From contig NZ_JAPDPI010000032.1 of the NCBI RefSeq assembly GCF_026013615.1, forward strand, positions 1-59,661: DNA of 59,661 bases, written 5' to 3'. Below, piece by piece: positions 27,292 to 36,140 of this stretch; position 1 is the first letter of the stretch, and every line of letters begins with the position of its first letter. A program made the position numbers and the translations under genes. A model generated the notes under the pieces. It had not been told where the DNA came from and did no database searches. It saw only the letters and a program-made list of their open reading frames with translations. This DNA comes from Plebeiibacterium marinum. GTDB lineage: Bacteria > Bacteroidota > Bacteroidia > Bacteroidales > Marinilabiliaceae.

Positions 27292-28773
27292 ATGAAGAAT
27301 ACAAGATATATAAAAGGAATACTAGGGGTTTTAATCTCACTGTTTTTGATGAATTCATGTTCTGATGACTTTGTGGAACAGTCTCCTGAATATTCTATCG
27401 ATTCAGAAAATTATTTTAATTCTGAAAATGATTATTACGAAGCATTAATTTCCAGTTATGATGTGTTACAAAGTACGTATGTAAATGCTATCCTGGGGGA
27501 AATTGCTTCAGACAATACGCTTTGCGGAGGTGAGAGTGCTACGGATGTAATCGGGTGGCAACAAATTGACGACATGATCCACACCCAGGTAAACGATAAT
27601 CTTAAAAATGTTTGGGATTGGATGTTTGCGGGGGTACAGCGTACCAACTATTTTATGGAGTTCAAGGATAAAACCGATTTTGAAGGTAAGGAAAGCATGA
27701 TTGGAGAAATCCGTTTTTTAAGGGCGTATTATTATTTTGAGTTAGTAAAATGGTTTGGAGAAGTGCCCTTAAAGGTTGACCAGCGTTTTATCCTGGGAGA
27801 TGAAACTTCGGTACCCCGCTCTTCTGTTGCTGGTGTATATGAGCAGATAGAAACAGACCTGGATTTAGCTATTAAAGTATTGCCCGTTACACAAGAGGAA
27901 GTAGGCAGGGTAACTAAAGGAGCAGCTCAGGCCTTGCTTGGAAAAGCGTATCTATACCAGGAAAAGTTTACAGAAGCTGCCGCGGTATTGGAGAGCCTGA
28001 TTGCAGATGGTAACTATTCATTAATAGAAGACTACAATGAAATTTTTGAGTTTGATGGAGAAAATGGTGTTGAGTCGGTATTTGAAGTTCAATATACCGA
28101 TGTGGAAGGGGCCAGTTTTGACTGCCTGCAATGTAGTGAAGGAAATGTAGCGGTAGGTTTTAGCGGCGTAAGGGGGTATGATGGACCATTGTTTTCGTCG
28201 GGTTTTAGTTTTAATGTTCCTACAGAAGAGGCCGTGGATGAATTTGAACCTGGCGATTTACGTAAGGATGTTGCTATTCTTGATATTGTAGCCTGGGCCG
28301 AAGAAACCGGAGCCGCATACAGTGAAGGATATGAACATACGGGTTATTTCAATAGAAAATATCTTCCCCGTAAAAGAAGTTCGGAAGCACAGGGAGACCT
28401 GAACCTTACCAATCCAAATAACTATCGTGCTATTAGGTATGCCGATGTTCTGTTGATGGCAGCAGAGGCTTATAACCGGGGCGGCATTGATGATTCAAAA
28501 GCCCAGGAGTACTTATCGCAAGTGAGAAGAAGGGCATTTGGGGATACAAACCATGATATAACTTACACTGGTGCTGCTTTAACAGATGCCATATATCATG
28601 AGCGAAGGGTTGAACTGATGGGCGAAGGACATCATTTCTTCGACTTGGTGAGAACGGGCAGGGCTGCCGATGAAATTGATGGCTTTACTGCTGGTAAAAA
28701 CGAAGTGTTCCCTATCCCGCTTCAGGAAATTCAATTTTCAAATGGAAACTGGGTGCAAAATCCTAACTATTAA
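27292..28773 (+). CDS. susD: SusD/RagB-type surface lipoprotein
   Basis: SusD-like lipoproteins bind glycans at the cell surface and act as a lid over SusC. The 493 residues begin with a lipoprotein signal ending LMNSCSDD, where the acidic residues after Cys are typical of Bacteroidota surface-export signals. The SusD helical TPR core runs about 60-330 (FLRAYYYFELVKWFGEVPL), with the C-terminal SusD motif HERRVELMGEGHHFFDLVRT. It sits between SusC and the glycan-binding lipoprotein with 11-12 nt spacings. Confidence 0.95.
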   Translation: MKNTRYIKGILGVLISLFLMNSCSDDFVEQSPEYSIDSENYFNSENDYYEALISSYDVLQSTYVNAILGEIASDNTLCGGESATDVIGWQQIDDMIHTQVNDNLKNVWDWMFAGVQRTNYFMEFKDKTDFEGKESMIGEIRFLRAYYYFELVKWFGEVPLKVDQRFILGDETSVPRSSVAGVYEQIETDLDLAIKVLPVTQEEVGRVTKGAAQALLGKAYLYQEKFTEAAAVLESLIADGNYSLIEDYNEIFEFDGENGVESVFEVQYTDVEGASFDCLQCSEGNVAVGFSGVRGYDGPLFSSGFSFNVPTEEAVDEFEPGDLRKDVAILDIVAWAEETGAAYSEGYEHTGYFNRKYLPRKRSSEAQGDLNLTNPNNYRAIRYADVLLMAAEAYNRGGIDDSKAQEYLSQVRRRAFGDTNHDITYTGAALTDAIYHERRVELMGEGHHFFDLVRTGRAADEIDGFTAGKNEVFPIPLQEIQFSNGNWVQNPNY

Positions 28774-28784
28774 AAAGAATCAAA

Positions 28785-30860
28785 ATGAAGATATTATATA
28801 AGTTAACAGCATTTATTTTTATCGCATCCCTGTTTTTTGCTTGTGAAACAGACGAAGATAAAATGTATAACCTTGATTATATGAAGGCGCCTTCAAATAT
28901 ATCGGCGATCTTTGATGTTACTCAGGATAATACAGGACTGGTAAGCATTACTCCAAATGCAGAAGGAGCTCAAAGCTATGTAATTGATTTTGGCGACGGC
29001 GCAGATACGGAAGAATACAAAGTAGGTGAAGCCATAGAGCATATCTTTTCGGAGGGGGTTTATAATGTTTCGATTACAGCTGTGGGAATAACAGGATTGG
29101 AAACTGATTTTACCCAGGAGCTGAATGTTACCTTCAAAGCACCCGAAAATGTTGAGGTTACTATTGCAAATGATAATGTAAACCCACGTATTGTTTCAGT
29201 AACAGCAAAAGCTGACTATGCCACTGTATTTGAAATTTATTGGGGCGATGCAGTTGATGAGGAACCCACAATGGCTATGCCGGAAGAAGCGGTTACGCAT
29301 ACTTATGAAGAACCGGGAGATTATGACTTGAAGGTAATTGCCAAAAGTGCGGGTGCCGCAACTACTGAGTATACCGAAACGGTTAATGTTCCAGCGGCTT
29401 CGGATCCCATCACTTTACCGGTTAACTTTGAATCGTTTACTGTTAATTATGCCTTTGCTGATTTTGGTGGGGTAACATCATCGGTGGTTGATAACCCGGA
29501 TGCCAGTGGAAATAATACCAGTGATAAAGTGGGTCATTCGGCTAAGCCTGCAAGTGCCGAAACATGGGGCGGATCTGTAATGACACTTGGAAGTCCAATC
29601 AATTTTGCTGACAAAACATTTAAGGTGAAAGTATGGTCTCCAAAAACAGGGGCAATAGTTAAACTAAAGGTAGAGAATCTGGATAATGGTGATATTAACC
29701 ATGAGGTAGACGCCACCACAACAGTAGCCAACGAATGGGAAGAATTGAGTTTTGATTTCTCAGGGATTGATACAAACAATGAATACCAGAAAGTGGTGCT
29801 GTTCTTTGATTTTGGGAATATGGGAGAGGACTCAAACTACTATTTCGATGATATTAAGTTAGTAACGGAGTCGGCAGCAGGAACCGGGATTGAAGGTATT
29901 TGGAGTGTTGCGTCTGAGGCAGGCTCAATAGGAGTTGGCCCCGGATTGGGCGATACTTCGTGGTGGACTATTGATGATGCGGGTGTTGCAGAAAGGGCCT
30001 GTTTCTTTGATGACACTTATATTTTTGGGGCTGATGGTTCCTTTAGTAATGTGTTGGGTGGAGAAACCTGGGTTGAAGGTTGGCAAGGCGGATCGGATGC
30101 TTGTGGTGCTCCCGTTGCTCCTCACAATGGTTCAAACCAGGCAACATATACCCACGATACAGGTGCCGGAACAGTTACGATCAGTGGTCTTGGTGCTTAT
30201 CTGGGAATTCCTAAAGCGGTTAATGGCAGTGAACTGGCAAGTCCTGATGACGCTGCTCAATCCATAACCTATGATGTAGAGCTTTCTGAAGGTAACACGG
30301 TAATGACCGTTGATATCTTTATTGGTGGCGAAGCCTGGTGGAGGTTTAAACTTGTTAAAGTAGGGGAGGTTTCTTCTTCGCCTTTGGCCGGATCGTGGAG
30401 CGTTGCGTCTGAGGCCGGGGCTATAGGAGTAGGTCCCGGAATGGGCGATACCTCATGGTGGGCTATTGATGATGCGGGTGTTGCAGAAAGGGCCTGTTTT
30501 TTTGATGATACTTATGTTTTTGGTGCAGATGGCTCGTTTAGCAATGTGTTGGGTGGAGATACCTGGGTTGAAGGATGGCAAGGCGGATCAGATGCTTGTG
30601 GTGCCCCGGTTGCTCCTCATGATGGCTCTAACCAGGCCACATATACTTACGATGAAGATGCCGGAACGATTACCCTGAATGGTCTTGGTGCTTACCTGGG
30701 AATACCTAAAGCGGTTAATGGCAGTGAACTGGCAAGTCCTGATGACGCTGCTCAATCCGTAACCTATGATGTAACACTTTCGGAGGGTAACACGGTAATG
30801 ACCGTTGATATTTTTATTGGAGGCGAAGCCTGGTGGAGATTCAAGCTTGTAAAAAACTAA
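28785..30860 (+). CDS. PKD-domain surface glycan-binding lipoprotein with a duplicated C-terminal domain
   Basis: This PUL lipoprotein has 691 residues, a signal ending LFFACETDED, two PKD domains (about 30-115 and 125-205), a carbohydrate-binding-like jelly-roll (about 215-365) and two C-terminal domains of about 153 residues. These two domains (about residues 373-525 and 538-690) are about 91% identical by direct count. No catalytic family is recognised. Position after SusD and the lipoprotein signal suggest a SusE-position surface glycan-binding protein. The repeated domain resembles the middle domain of the GH16 protein downstream, which suggests a beta-glucan-binding function (inference). 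Confidence 0.82.
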   Translation: MKILYKLTAFIFIASLFFACETDEDKMYNLDYMKAPSNISAIFDVTQDNTGLVSITPNAEGAQSYVIDFGDGADTEEYKVGEAIEHIFSEGVYNVSITAVGITGLETDFTQELNVTFKAPENVEVTIANDNVNPRIVSVTAKADYATVFEIYWGDAVDEEPTMAMPEEAVTHTYEEPGDYDLKVIAKSAGAATTEYTETVNVPAASDPITLPVNFESFTVNYAFADFGGVTSSVVDNPDASGNNTSDKVGHSAKPASAETWGGSVMTLGSPINFADKTFKVKVWSPKTGAIVKLKVENLDNGDINHEVDATTTVANEWEELSFDFSGIDTNNEYQKVVLFFDFGNMGEDSNYYFDDIKLVTESAAGTGIEGIWSVASEAGSIGVGPGLGDTSWWTIDDAGVAERACFFDDTYIFGADGSFSNVLGGETWVEGWQGGSDACGAPVAPHNGSNQATYTHDTGAGTVTISGLGAYLGIPKAVNGSELASPDDAAQSITYDVELSEGNTVMTVDIFIGGEAWWRFKLVKVGEVSSSPLAGSWSVASEAGAIGVGPGMGDTSWWAIDDAGVAERACFFDDTYVFGADGSFSNVLGGDTWVEGWQGGSDACGAPVAPHDGSNQATYTYDEDAGTITLNGLGAYLGIPKAVNGSELASPDDAAQSVTYDVTLSEGNTVMTVDIFIGGEAWWRFKLVKN
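29901..30854 (+). repeat. Intragenic direct repeat, period 495 nt
   Basis: Copy 1 spans 29901-30360 and copy 2 spans 30396-30854, both within the glycan-binding lipoprotein. The copies start with TGGAGTGTTGCGTCTGAGG and TGGAGCGTTGCGTCTGAGG. About 14 of 153 encoded residues differ, mostly conservatively, which points to a recent duplication. Confidence 0.9.
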
Positions 30861-30872
30861 AAGGAATAAATA

Positions 30873-32522
30873 ATGAAGACATTAAAATATATACCGATAA
30901 TTTTATTCACATGCCTGGCATTGGTTTTTACAGGTTGTGAAGAAGAATACAGCTTAGGAGAGTTAAAAACCCCTTCGAATGTAAGTGTTACGTTTGAAGT
31001 GGTTGGGGTGGATGATGAGAATCCTTATGGTGACGGCAGTGGATTGGTGAATTTTACGGCAACTGCCAACGATGAAATCACTTTTAACTACATTTTTGGA
31101 GATGGTACCAATACGGGTGTGTCGGCCGATGGTAAAATTACCCACCAGTTTTCTAAAAATGGAGTGAACACCTATACGGTTACAGCAGTAGCCGTGGGTA
31201 CCGGGGGCATTTCTTCAAGCGCATCTGTTCAGGTTGAAGTTTATAGTAGCTTTAGCGATGAGGAAGCACTGGAGTTCCTGACCGGAGGAAGCTCAAAAAC
31301 CTGGTATTGGGCAGCCGATCAGGCAGGCCATGTTGGATTAGGCCCTAATTCGTATGATTCGGAGGGTTACCATACCTGGGCTTATTGGTTTAATGCGGCA
31401 GCTTATGAAAAAACATGTATGTACGATGCCGAGTTTGTGTTTACAAAAGATGCCGCAGGTGGCATAACCTTTGAGCAATCGGCAGGGAATGCTTATATAC
31501 CGGGAACCTATGCCGGTAAGATTGGGGTTGAAGGTGACAATTGTTACGGCGACGATGTGGCAACAACCATGTATGGCGTTAAAAATGTAACCTTTGCTCC
31601 GGCCAATTCTATTGCCACAGAAGATGGCCAGTACAGGGGAACCAGCTTTACCATTAAAGATGGTGGATTTATGTGCTGGTACGTGGGAGCAAGTACCTAT
31701 GAAATCATTGAAGTTACAGACAATATTCTTAAAGTCAGGATTGAAGAAGATGGCACCTACGCCTGGTATCATACATTCACCAGTACAAAACCGGGTGACG
31801 AAAGTGGGAATGAAGAGTTGGATGTGGAATATACTAACCTGCTTTGGGCTGATGAATTTGATACGGATGGGGCTCCTGATGCAACCACCTGGACTTATGA
31901 TTTAGGTGCAACGGGTTGGGGGAATAATGAGGTTCAGAATTATACTAACAGCCTGGATAATGCCAGTGTTTCGGATGGGATACTGAAGATTACGGCAAAG
32001 AAAGATGGTAGCAGCTATACTTCTGCCCGTTTAAAAACGCAAGGTTTACGCGAATTTACCTATGGGCGGGTAGATGTTAGGGCAAAACTTCCTGAAGGGG
32101 GTGGAACCTGGCCTGCTATCTGGATGTTGGGCGCAAACTTTTCAACAGTGGGATGGCCCAATTGTGGCGAGATTGATATTATGGAAGGAATAGGAAATAC
32201 GCCCGGTCATGTTCAGTGTGCCTTGCATACGCCATCCAGTAGTGGGGCTACTGTAAATATGGAAAGCACTACGGTAAACGATGCCTCTTCTGAATTTCAT
32301 GTGTATTCGGTTAACTGGTCAGAAAATCAGATTTCATTTTTAATAGATGACGAAATCTACTATACCTATAAGCCTGAAACAAAGAATAGTGACACCTGGC
32401 CTTTTGATGCAGATCAGTTTATTATTTTAAATGTTGCCATGGGCGGTACTTTGGGTGGCGATATCGATCCTGCTTTTGTAGAATCTGCCATGGAAATTGA
32501 TTATGTGAGAGTGTATCAGTAA
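30873..32522 (+). CDS. GH16 endo-beta-1,3-glucanase (laminarinase-like) lipoprotein with PKD domain
   Basis: This PUL enzyme has 549 residues. It has a lipoprotein signal ending FTGCEEEYS, a PKD domain (about 30-130) and a middle domain (about 135-305) resembling the duplicated domain of the upstream lipoprotein. A C-terminal GH16 domain starts at LLWADEFDTDG (about 320-549). The catalytic signature GEIDIMEGIG has nucleophile Glu433, helper Asp435 and acid/base Glu438. This ExDxxE form fits the laminarinase group GH16_3, which hydrolyses internal beta-1,3 or beta-1,3-1,4 glucosidic bonds. It probably acts at the cell surface. Confidence 0.9.
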   Translation: MKTLKYIPIILFTCLALVFTGCEEEYSLGELKTPSNVSVTFEVVGVDDENPYGDGSGLVNFTATANDEITFNYIFGDGTNTGVSADGKITHQFSKNGVNTYTVTAVAVGTGGISSSASVQVEVYSSFSDEEALEFLTGGSSKTWYWAADQAGHVGLGPNSYDSEGYHTWAYWFNAAAYEKTCMYDAEFVFTKDAAGGITFEQSAGNAYIPGTYAGKIGVEGDNCYGDDVATTMYGVKNVTFAPANSIATEDGQYRGTSFTIKDGGFMCWYVGASTYEIIEVTDNILKVRIEEDGTYAWYHTFTSTKPGDESGNEELDVEYTNLLWADEFDTDGAPDATTWTYDLGATGWGNNEVQNYTNSLDNASVSDGILKITAKKDGSSYTSARLKTQGLREFTYGRVDVRAKLPEGGGTWPAIWMLGANFSTVGWPNCGEIDIMEGIGNTPGHVQCALHTPSSSGATVNMESTTVNDASSEFHVYSVNWSENQISFLIDDEIYYTYKPETKNSDTWPFDADQFIILNVAMGGTLGGDIDPAFVESAMEIDYVRVYQ

Positions 32523-32573
32523 TAATTGTTACATAGTGCTTGCAAAAAAATATTTTTATTATTAAAAATTTAG

Positions 32574-33377
32574 ATGATGAGGTGGTTGCTGTTAATTTTT
32601 TCAATACTGGTTATTGCTGGCTGTGGTTGTGGTAATCAAAAAAATAAATACAAATTGGTGTGGAGTGATGAGTTTGACTACACTGGTTTGCCCGATGGGT
32701 TAAAGTGGAATTATGATACTGTAGGCAATTCCTGGGGTTGGGGTAACAATGAACTGCAATATTATACCTCAGAAAGAAAAGAAAATGCCTGGGTAAATGA
32801 TGGGAAACTGATTATTACTTCACTTCAGGAAGAGGGTTTTCCTGCTAAATATACTTCTGCAAGGTTAACAACAAAACATAAGGGCGACTGGCTTTATGGC
32901 AGAGTGGAAGTGCGTGCCAAAGTAAGTAAAGGTACCGGGATTTGGCCTGCCATATGGATGTTGCCAACAGAAAACAAGTATGGGGAGTGGCCCCATAGTG
33001 GTGAGATAGATATCATGGAGCATGTGGGGTATGAGCCGGATACAGTTTGTTTTACGGTGCATACGGGCGCCTATAATGGGATGTACCAGACCCAGAAATC
33101 CCAGCCGGTATATTTGCCTGAGGCGGAAGATGCTTTTTACACTTATGCTGTGGAGTGGACAAAATCAAAATGCGATTTTTTTGTGGATGATAACAAAGTG
33201 TTTTCGTTTAAAAAGAAATCGGACAATACCGAAGAATGGCCTTTCAACCACCCTTTTCATTTATTATTGAATGTGGCTGTTGGCGGAAACTGGGGTGGCA
33301 AGCATGGTGTGGATGATTCCATTTTTCCACAGTCGATGGAAGTGGAGTATGTTAGGGTGTACCAGATGGATAAATAG
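32574..33377 (+). CDS. GH16 endo-beta-1,3-glucanase lipoprotein
   Basis: This is a second, compact GH16 enzyme of 267 residues. The lipoprotein signal ends VIAGCGCGN and there is almost no linker before the catalytic jelly-roll (LVWSDEFDYTGLPDGLKWNY). The catalytic motif GEIDIMEHVG has Glu144, Asp146 and Glu149. The C-terminal end FPQSMEVEYVRVYQ is typical of laminarinases. It lacks the extra binding domains of its neighbour and may act in the periplasm or on different chain lengths. Two adjacent ATG codons are possible starts. Confidence 0.9.
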   Translation: MMRWLLLIFSILVIAGCGCGNQKNKYKLVWSDEFDYTGLPDGLKWNYDTVGNSWGWGNNELQYYTSERKENAWVNDGKLIITSLQEEGFPAKYTSARLTTKHKGDWLYGRVEVRAKVSKGTGIWPAIWMLPTENKYGEWPHSGEIDIMEHVGYEPDTVCFTVHTGAYNGMYQTQKSQPVYLPEAEDAFYTYAVEWTKSKCDFFVDDNKVFSFKKKSDNTEEWPFNHPFHLLLNVAVGGNWGGKHGVDDSIFPQSMEVEYVRVYQMDK

Positions 33378-33394
33378 CTATAATGGTTTTATAT

Positions 33395-33435
33395 TAACCT
33401 GAGTTCGACATAAAATTTTAATCGAACTCAGGTTA
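33395..33435. terminator. Strong hairpin between GH16 and GH3 genes
   Basis: A 14-bp perfect inverted repeat (33395-33408 and 33422-33435) with a 13-nt loop lies 18 nt after the GH16 stop. There is no T-run on the plus strand. It may stabilise the upstream mRNA or partly end transcription before the GH3 gene. Confidence 0.5.
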
Positions 33436-33569
33436 TTAAGTACAAAAATTTCGTGGTTAAAAACATAAAAACGATATTGCAGAAGGAAAAAAATACACAA
33501 ATAATATCGCAAATTATAAATTGGAGCAAGGAGCTCTTGCCTCTGATCTAAAAACTAATTTTATTCAAA

Positions 33570-35837
33570 ATGAAAAAAACAAAATTGTTGCTTTTCGCCA
33601 TTCTATCTATTCTTGTGTTTAACGCTTGTAATCCGGGTACTTCAAATATGAATAAGGATGCTATTGATAAAAAAGTGGAAGCATTGCTTACCCAAATGAC
33701 CATAGAAGAAAAAGTGGGACAGATGGTTCAGTACAATGGTTTTTACGATGCTACAGGACCGGCCCCTTCTGATGGGAACGCGCAAAAAAAATATGAGCAT
33801 CTGAAAAACGGGATGGTGGGCTCTTTTTTAAATATTAAAGGGGTTGAACAGGTAAGGGCTCTGCAAAAAATTGCCGTTGAGGAAACCCGTTTGGGAATTC
33901 CACTGATATTTGGGTTGGATGTGATTCACGGACAAAAAACTTTGTCGCCAATCCCTTTGGGTGAATCGGCCAGCTGGGATTTAAAAGCTATTGAAAAGTC
34001 GGCCAGGGTTGCTGCTGTTGAAGCTTCGGCCATGGGTGTAAACTGGACTTTTGCCCCAATGGTTGATATTTACCGCGATGCCCGTTGGGGACGCGTGATG
34101 GAGGGTGCCGGTGAAGATCCTTACCTGGGTGCCAAAATTGGCGTGGCCCGTGTTAAAGGTTTTCAGGGTGATGACCTTACTGCAAATAATACTATAGCAG
34201 CTTGTGCCAAACACTTTGCAGCTTATGGTTTTGTTGAGGCCGGAAAGGAATACAATACCGTTGATGTGGGCACTTCTACGCTGTTTAATATTGTGTTTCC
34301 GCCGTTTAAGGCTGTTGTGGAGGCTGATGTAAAAACCGTGATGAATGCTTTTAATATTGTAAACGGAATTCCGTCTACCGGTAATAGTTTTATGCAACGC
34401 GAAGTATTAAAAGGAATGTGGGGCTTTAAGGGTTTTGTAATTTCAGACTGGGCCAGTGGTGCCGAAATGGTGAGCCATGGTTTTGCCAGGGATCTAAAAG
34501 AGGCGGCCATGCATGCTGCCAATGCAGGTTCGGATATGGATATGGAATCGTATGCTTATGTTGAATATTTGGTCGACCTGGTTAAAGAAGGTAAGGTTAA
34601 TGAGTCGGTTATTGATGAGGCTGTAGGCCGGATTCTTCGGGTGAAGTATGAACTGGGACTTTTTGATGATCCATATAAATATTGCGATGAGGCTAGGGAA
34701 AAAGAACTGGTGTGCCATAATGACCACCAGCAAGCAGTATTGGATATGGCCCGCAAGTCGATTGTTTTGTTAAAGAACGACGGAAAAGTATTGCCACTAA
34801 AAAAATCACAAAAGAAAATTGCCGTTATCGGAGATTTGGCCGATGATAAAACCAGTCCGCTGGGAAGCTGGAGGGTTAGTGCCGACGATGAAACGGCCGT
34901 GTCGGTAATTGAAGGTTTAAAAAAATATACTTCGAACTTTGCTTATGCCAAAGGAGTGGATTTGGTAACCAACCCGGTTAGCTTTGTAACAGAACTGGAT
35001 ATTAATACCACCGATAAACGCGGTTTTAAGGAAGCAGTTAAGTTGGCCAAAAAGTCGGAGGTGGTAGTAATGGTATTGGGCGAGCATGGTTTTCATTCAG
35101 GAGAAGGGCGAAGCCGTACACGGATAGGATTGCCCGGATTGCAGCAGGAGTTGTTGGAAGAGGTTTATAAGGTTAATAAAAATATTGTTTTGGTGCTGAT
35201 GAATGGCCGTCCGCTGGCATTGCCATGGGCTGCTGAGCATGTTCCTGCTATTATGGAAACCTGGCACCTGGGTACCCAATCGGGTAATGCCATTGCCGAT
35301 GTGTTGTTTGGCCAGTATAATCCATCCGGTAAGTTGCCAATGAGCTTTCCCCGCAGTGTGGGACAATGTCCTATCTATTACAACCACTTTAATACCGGTC
35401 GCCCGGGAAATTCCGGGGATAATGTGTTCTGGTCGCATTATACCGATGAGGAAAATACGCCGTTGTACCCCTTTGGTTTTGGCTTGAGTTATTCCGATTT
35501 TGAATACAGTGATTTGGTTATTGATGATGCTGACCAAAAGAATATCAAGGTGTCGGTTAAGGTAAGCAATGTGAGCAATGTAGAAGGCGAGGAAGTAGTT
35601 CAGCTATATATCCGCGATAGGGTTGCTGCGGTTGTGCGTCCGGTTAAAGAGTTAAAAGGCTTTGAAAAGATTGTGCTAAAAGGAAAAGAATCCAGAACCG
35701 TTACCTTTTTGCTTACCGAAAAAGAGCTTGGTTTTTACAATGGCGAAGGAACCTTTATGGTTGAACCAGGTGAGTTTGATGTTATGGTAGGAACCAGTTC
35801 GGCAGAAGGATTAACCGGAGCTTTTGTGCTGAAGTAG
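33570..35837 (+). CDS. bglX: GH3 beta-glucosidase, BglX-like lipoprotein
   Basis: This retaining exo-beta-glucosidase of 755 residues releases glucose from short beta-glucans. The lipoprotein signal ends LVFNACNPG. The GH3 N-terminal TIM barrel (about 35-365) carries the nucleophile Asp293 in VISDWASG, with KHFAAYGFVEAGKEYN and the substrate-contact GLDVIHGQKT. A GH3 C-terminal alpha/beta domain (about 410-640) and a fibronectin III-like domain (about 665-750) follow. It ends the laminarin-type PUL and should degrade the oligosaccharides imported by SusCD. It has a 192-nt upstream gap and may also have its own promoter. Confidence 0.94.
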   Translation: MKKTKLLLFAILSILVFNACNPGTSNMNKDAIDKKVEALLTQMTIEEKVGQMVQYNGFYDATGPAPSDGNAQKKYEHLKNGMVGSFLNIKGVEQVRALQKIAVEETRLGIPLIFGLDVIHGQKTLSPIPLGESASWDLKAIEKSARVAAVEASAMGVNWTFAPMVDIYRDARWGRVMEGAGEDPYLGAKIGVARVKGFQGDDLTANNTIAACAKHFAAYGFVEAGKEYNTVDVGTSTLFNIVFPPFKAVVEADVKTVMNAFNIVNGIPSTGNSFMQREVLKGMWGFKGFVISDWASGAEMVSHGFARDLKEAAMHAANAGSDMDMESYAYVEYLVDLVKEGKVNESVIDEAVGRILRVKYELGLFDDPYKYCDEAREKELVCHNDHQQAVLDMARKSIVLLKNDGKVLPLKKSQKKIAVIGDLADDKTSPLGSWRVSADDETAVSVIEGLKKYTSNFAYAKGVDLVTNPVSFVTELDINTTDKRGFKEAVKLAKKSEVVVMVLGEHGFHSGEGRSRTRIGLPGLQQELLEEVYKVNKNIVLVLMNGRPLALPWAAEHVPAIMETWHLGTQSGNAIADVLFGQYNPSGKLPMSFPRSVGQCPIYYNHFNTGRPGNSGDNVFWSHYTDEENTPLYPFGFGLSYSDFEYSDLVIDDADQKNIKVSVKVSNVSNVEGEEVVQLYIRDRVAAVVRPVKELKGFEKIVLKGKESRTVTFLLTEKELGFYNGEGTFMVEPGEFDVMVGTSSAEGLTGAFVLK

Positions 35838-35856
35838 AGGTTAGGGCGCTTTTATT

Positions 35857-35876
35857 ACTCACAGGGTGACTATTAG
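35857..35876. repeat. REP-like element, half copy
   Basis: ACTCACAGGGTGACTATTAG is one arm of the palindromes at 36071-36134 and 37058-37140. It lies 20 nt after the GH3 stop. Confidence 0.7.
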
Positions 35877-35882
35877 GAATTT

Positions 35883-35935
35883 AGGAACCGATCTTAATAT
35901 GCATCATGCAAAAAAGATCGGTTCCTTAGTTTTGT
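35883..35935 (+). terminator. Rho-independent terminator at the PUL end
   Basis: AGGAACCGATCTT (35883-35895) pairs with AAGATCGGTTCCT (35914-35926), followed by TAGTTTTGTTT. It lies 46 nt after the GH3 stop. Confidence 0.75.
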
Positions 35936-36026
35936 TTAGGTTAATAACTTCAAGTTGTTTCTTGCTAAGCCGCTAAGTGGCCTCGCTAAGAGCGCAAAAG
36001 AGTAAAACTACATCCTGAGAATCAAT

Positions 36027-36064
36027 CTTCCCCTTGATAAGGGGAAGTACTGCGCAAAGCGCAG
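36027..36064. repeat. Two adjacent perfect hairpins
   Basis: CTTCCCCTT-gat-AAGGGGAAG (36027-36047) and CTGCGC-aaa-GCGCAG (36050-36064) lie directly before the REP-like palindrome. Together they make three consecutive hairpins in 110 bp, which looks like a composite dispersed repeat. Confidence 0.6.
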
Positions 36065-36070
36065 GGAAGG

Positions 36071-36134
36071 GGTCTGTATACTCACCGGGTGACTATTGGC
36101 ATTTTGCTAATAGTCACCCTGTGAGTATTAGACC
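36071..36134. repeat. REP-like palindrome at the FKBP gene 3' end
   Basis: This 64-bp imperfect palindrome has arms of about 30 bp. The left arm starts GGTCTGTATACTCAC and the right arm ends GTGAGTATTAGACC; only a few positions mismatch. It begins 6 nt past the stop codon of the minus-strand FKBP gene and lacks a T-run on that strand. Confidence 0.8.
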
Positions 36135-36140
36135 ATAACG

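Noticed and set aside
30466-30678. Alternative-frame ORF in the duplicated domain
   Set aside because: It is a shadow of the repeat in the glycan-binding lipoprotein and appears in both copies for that reason.
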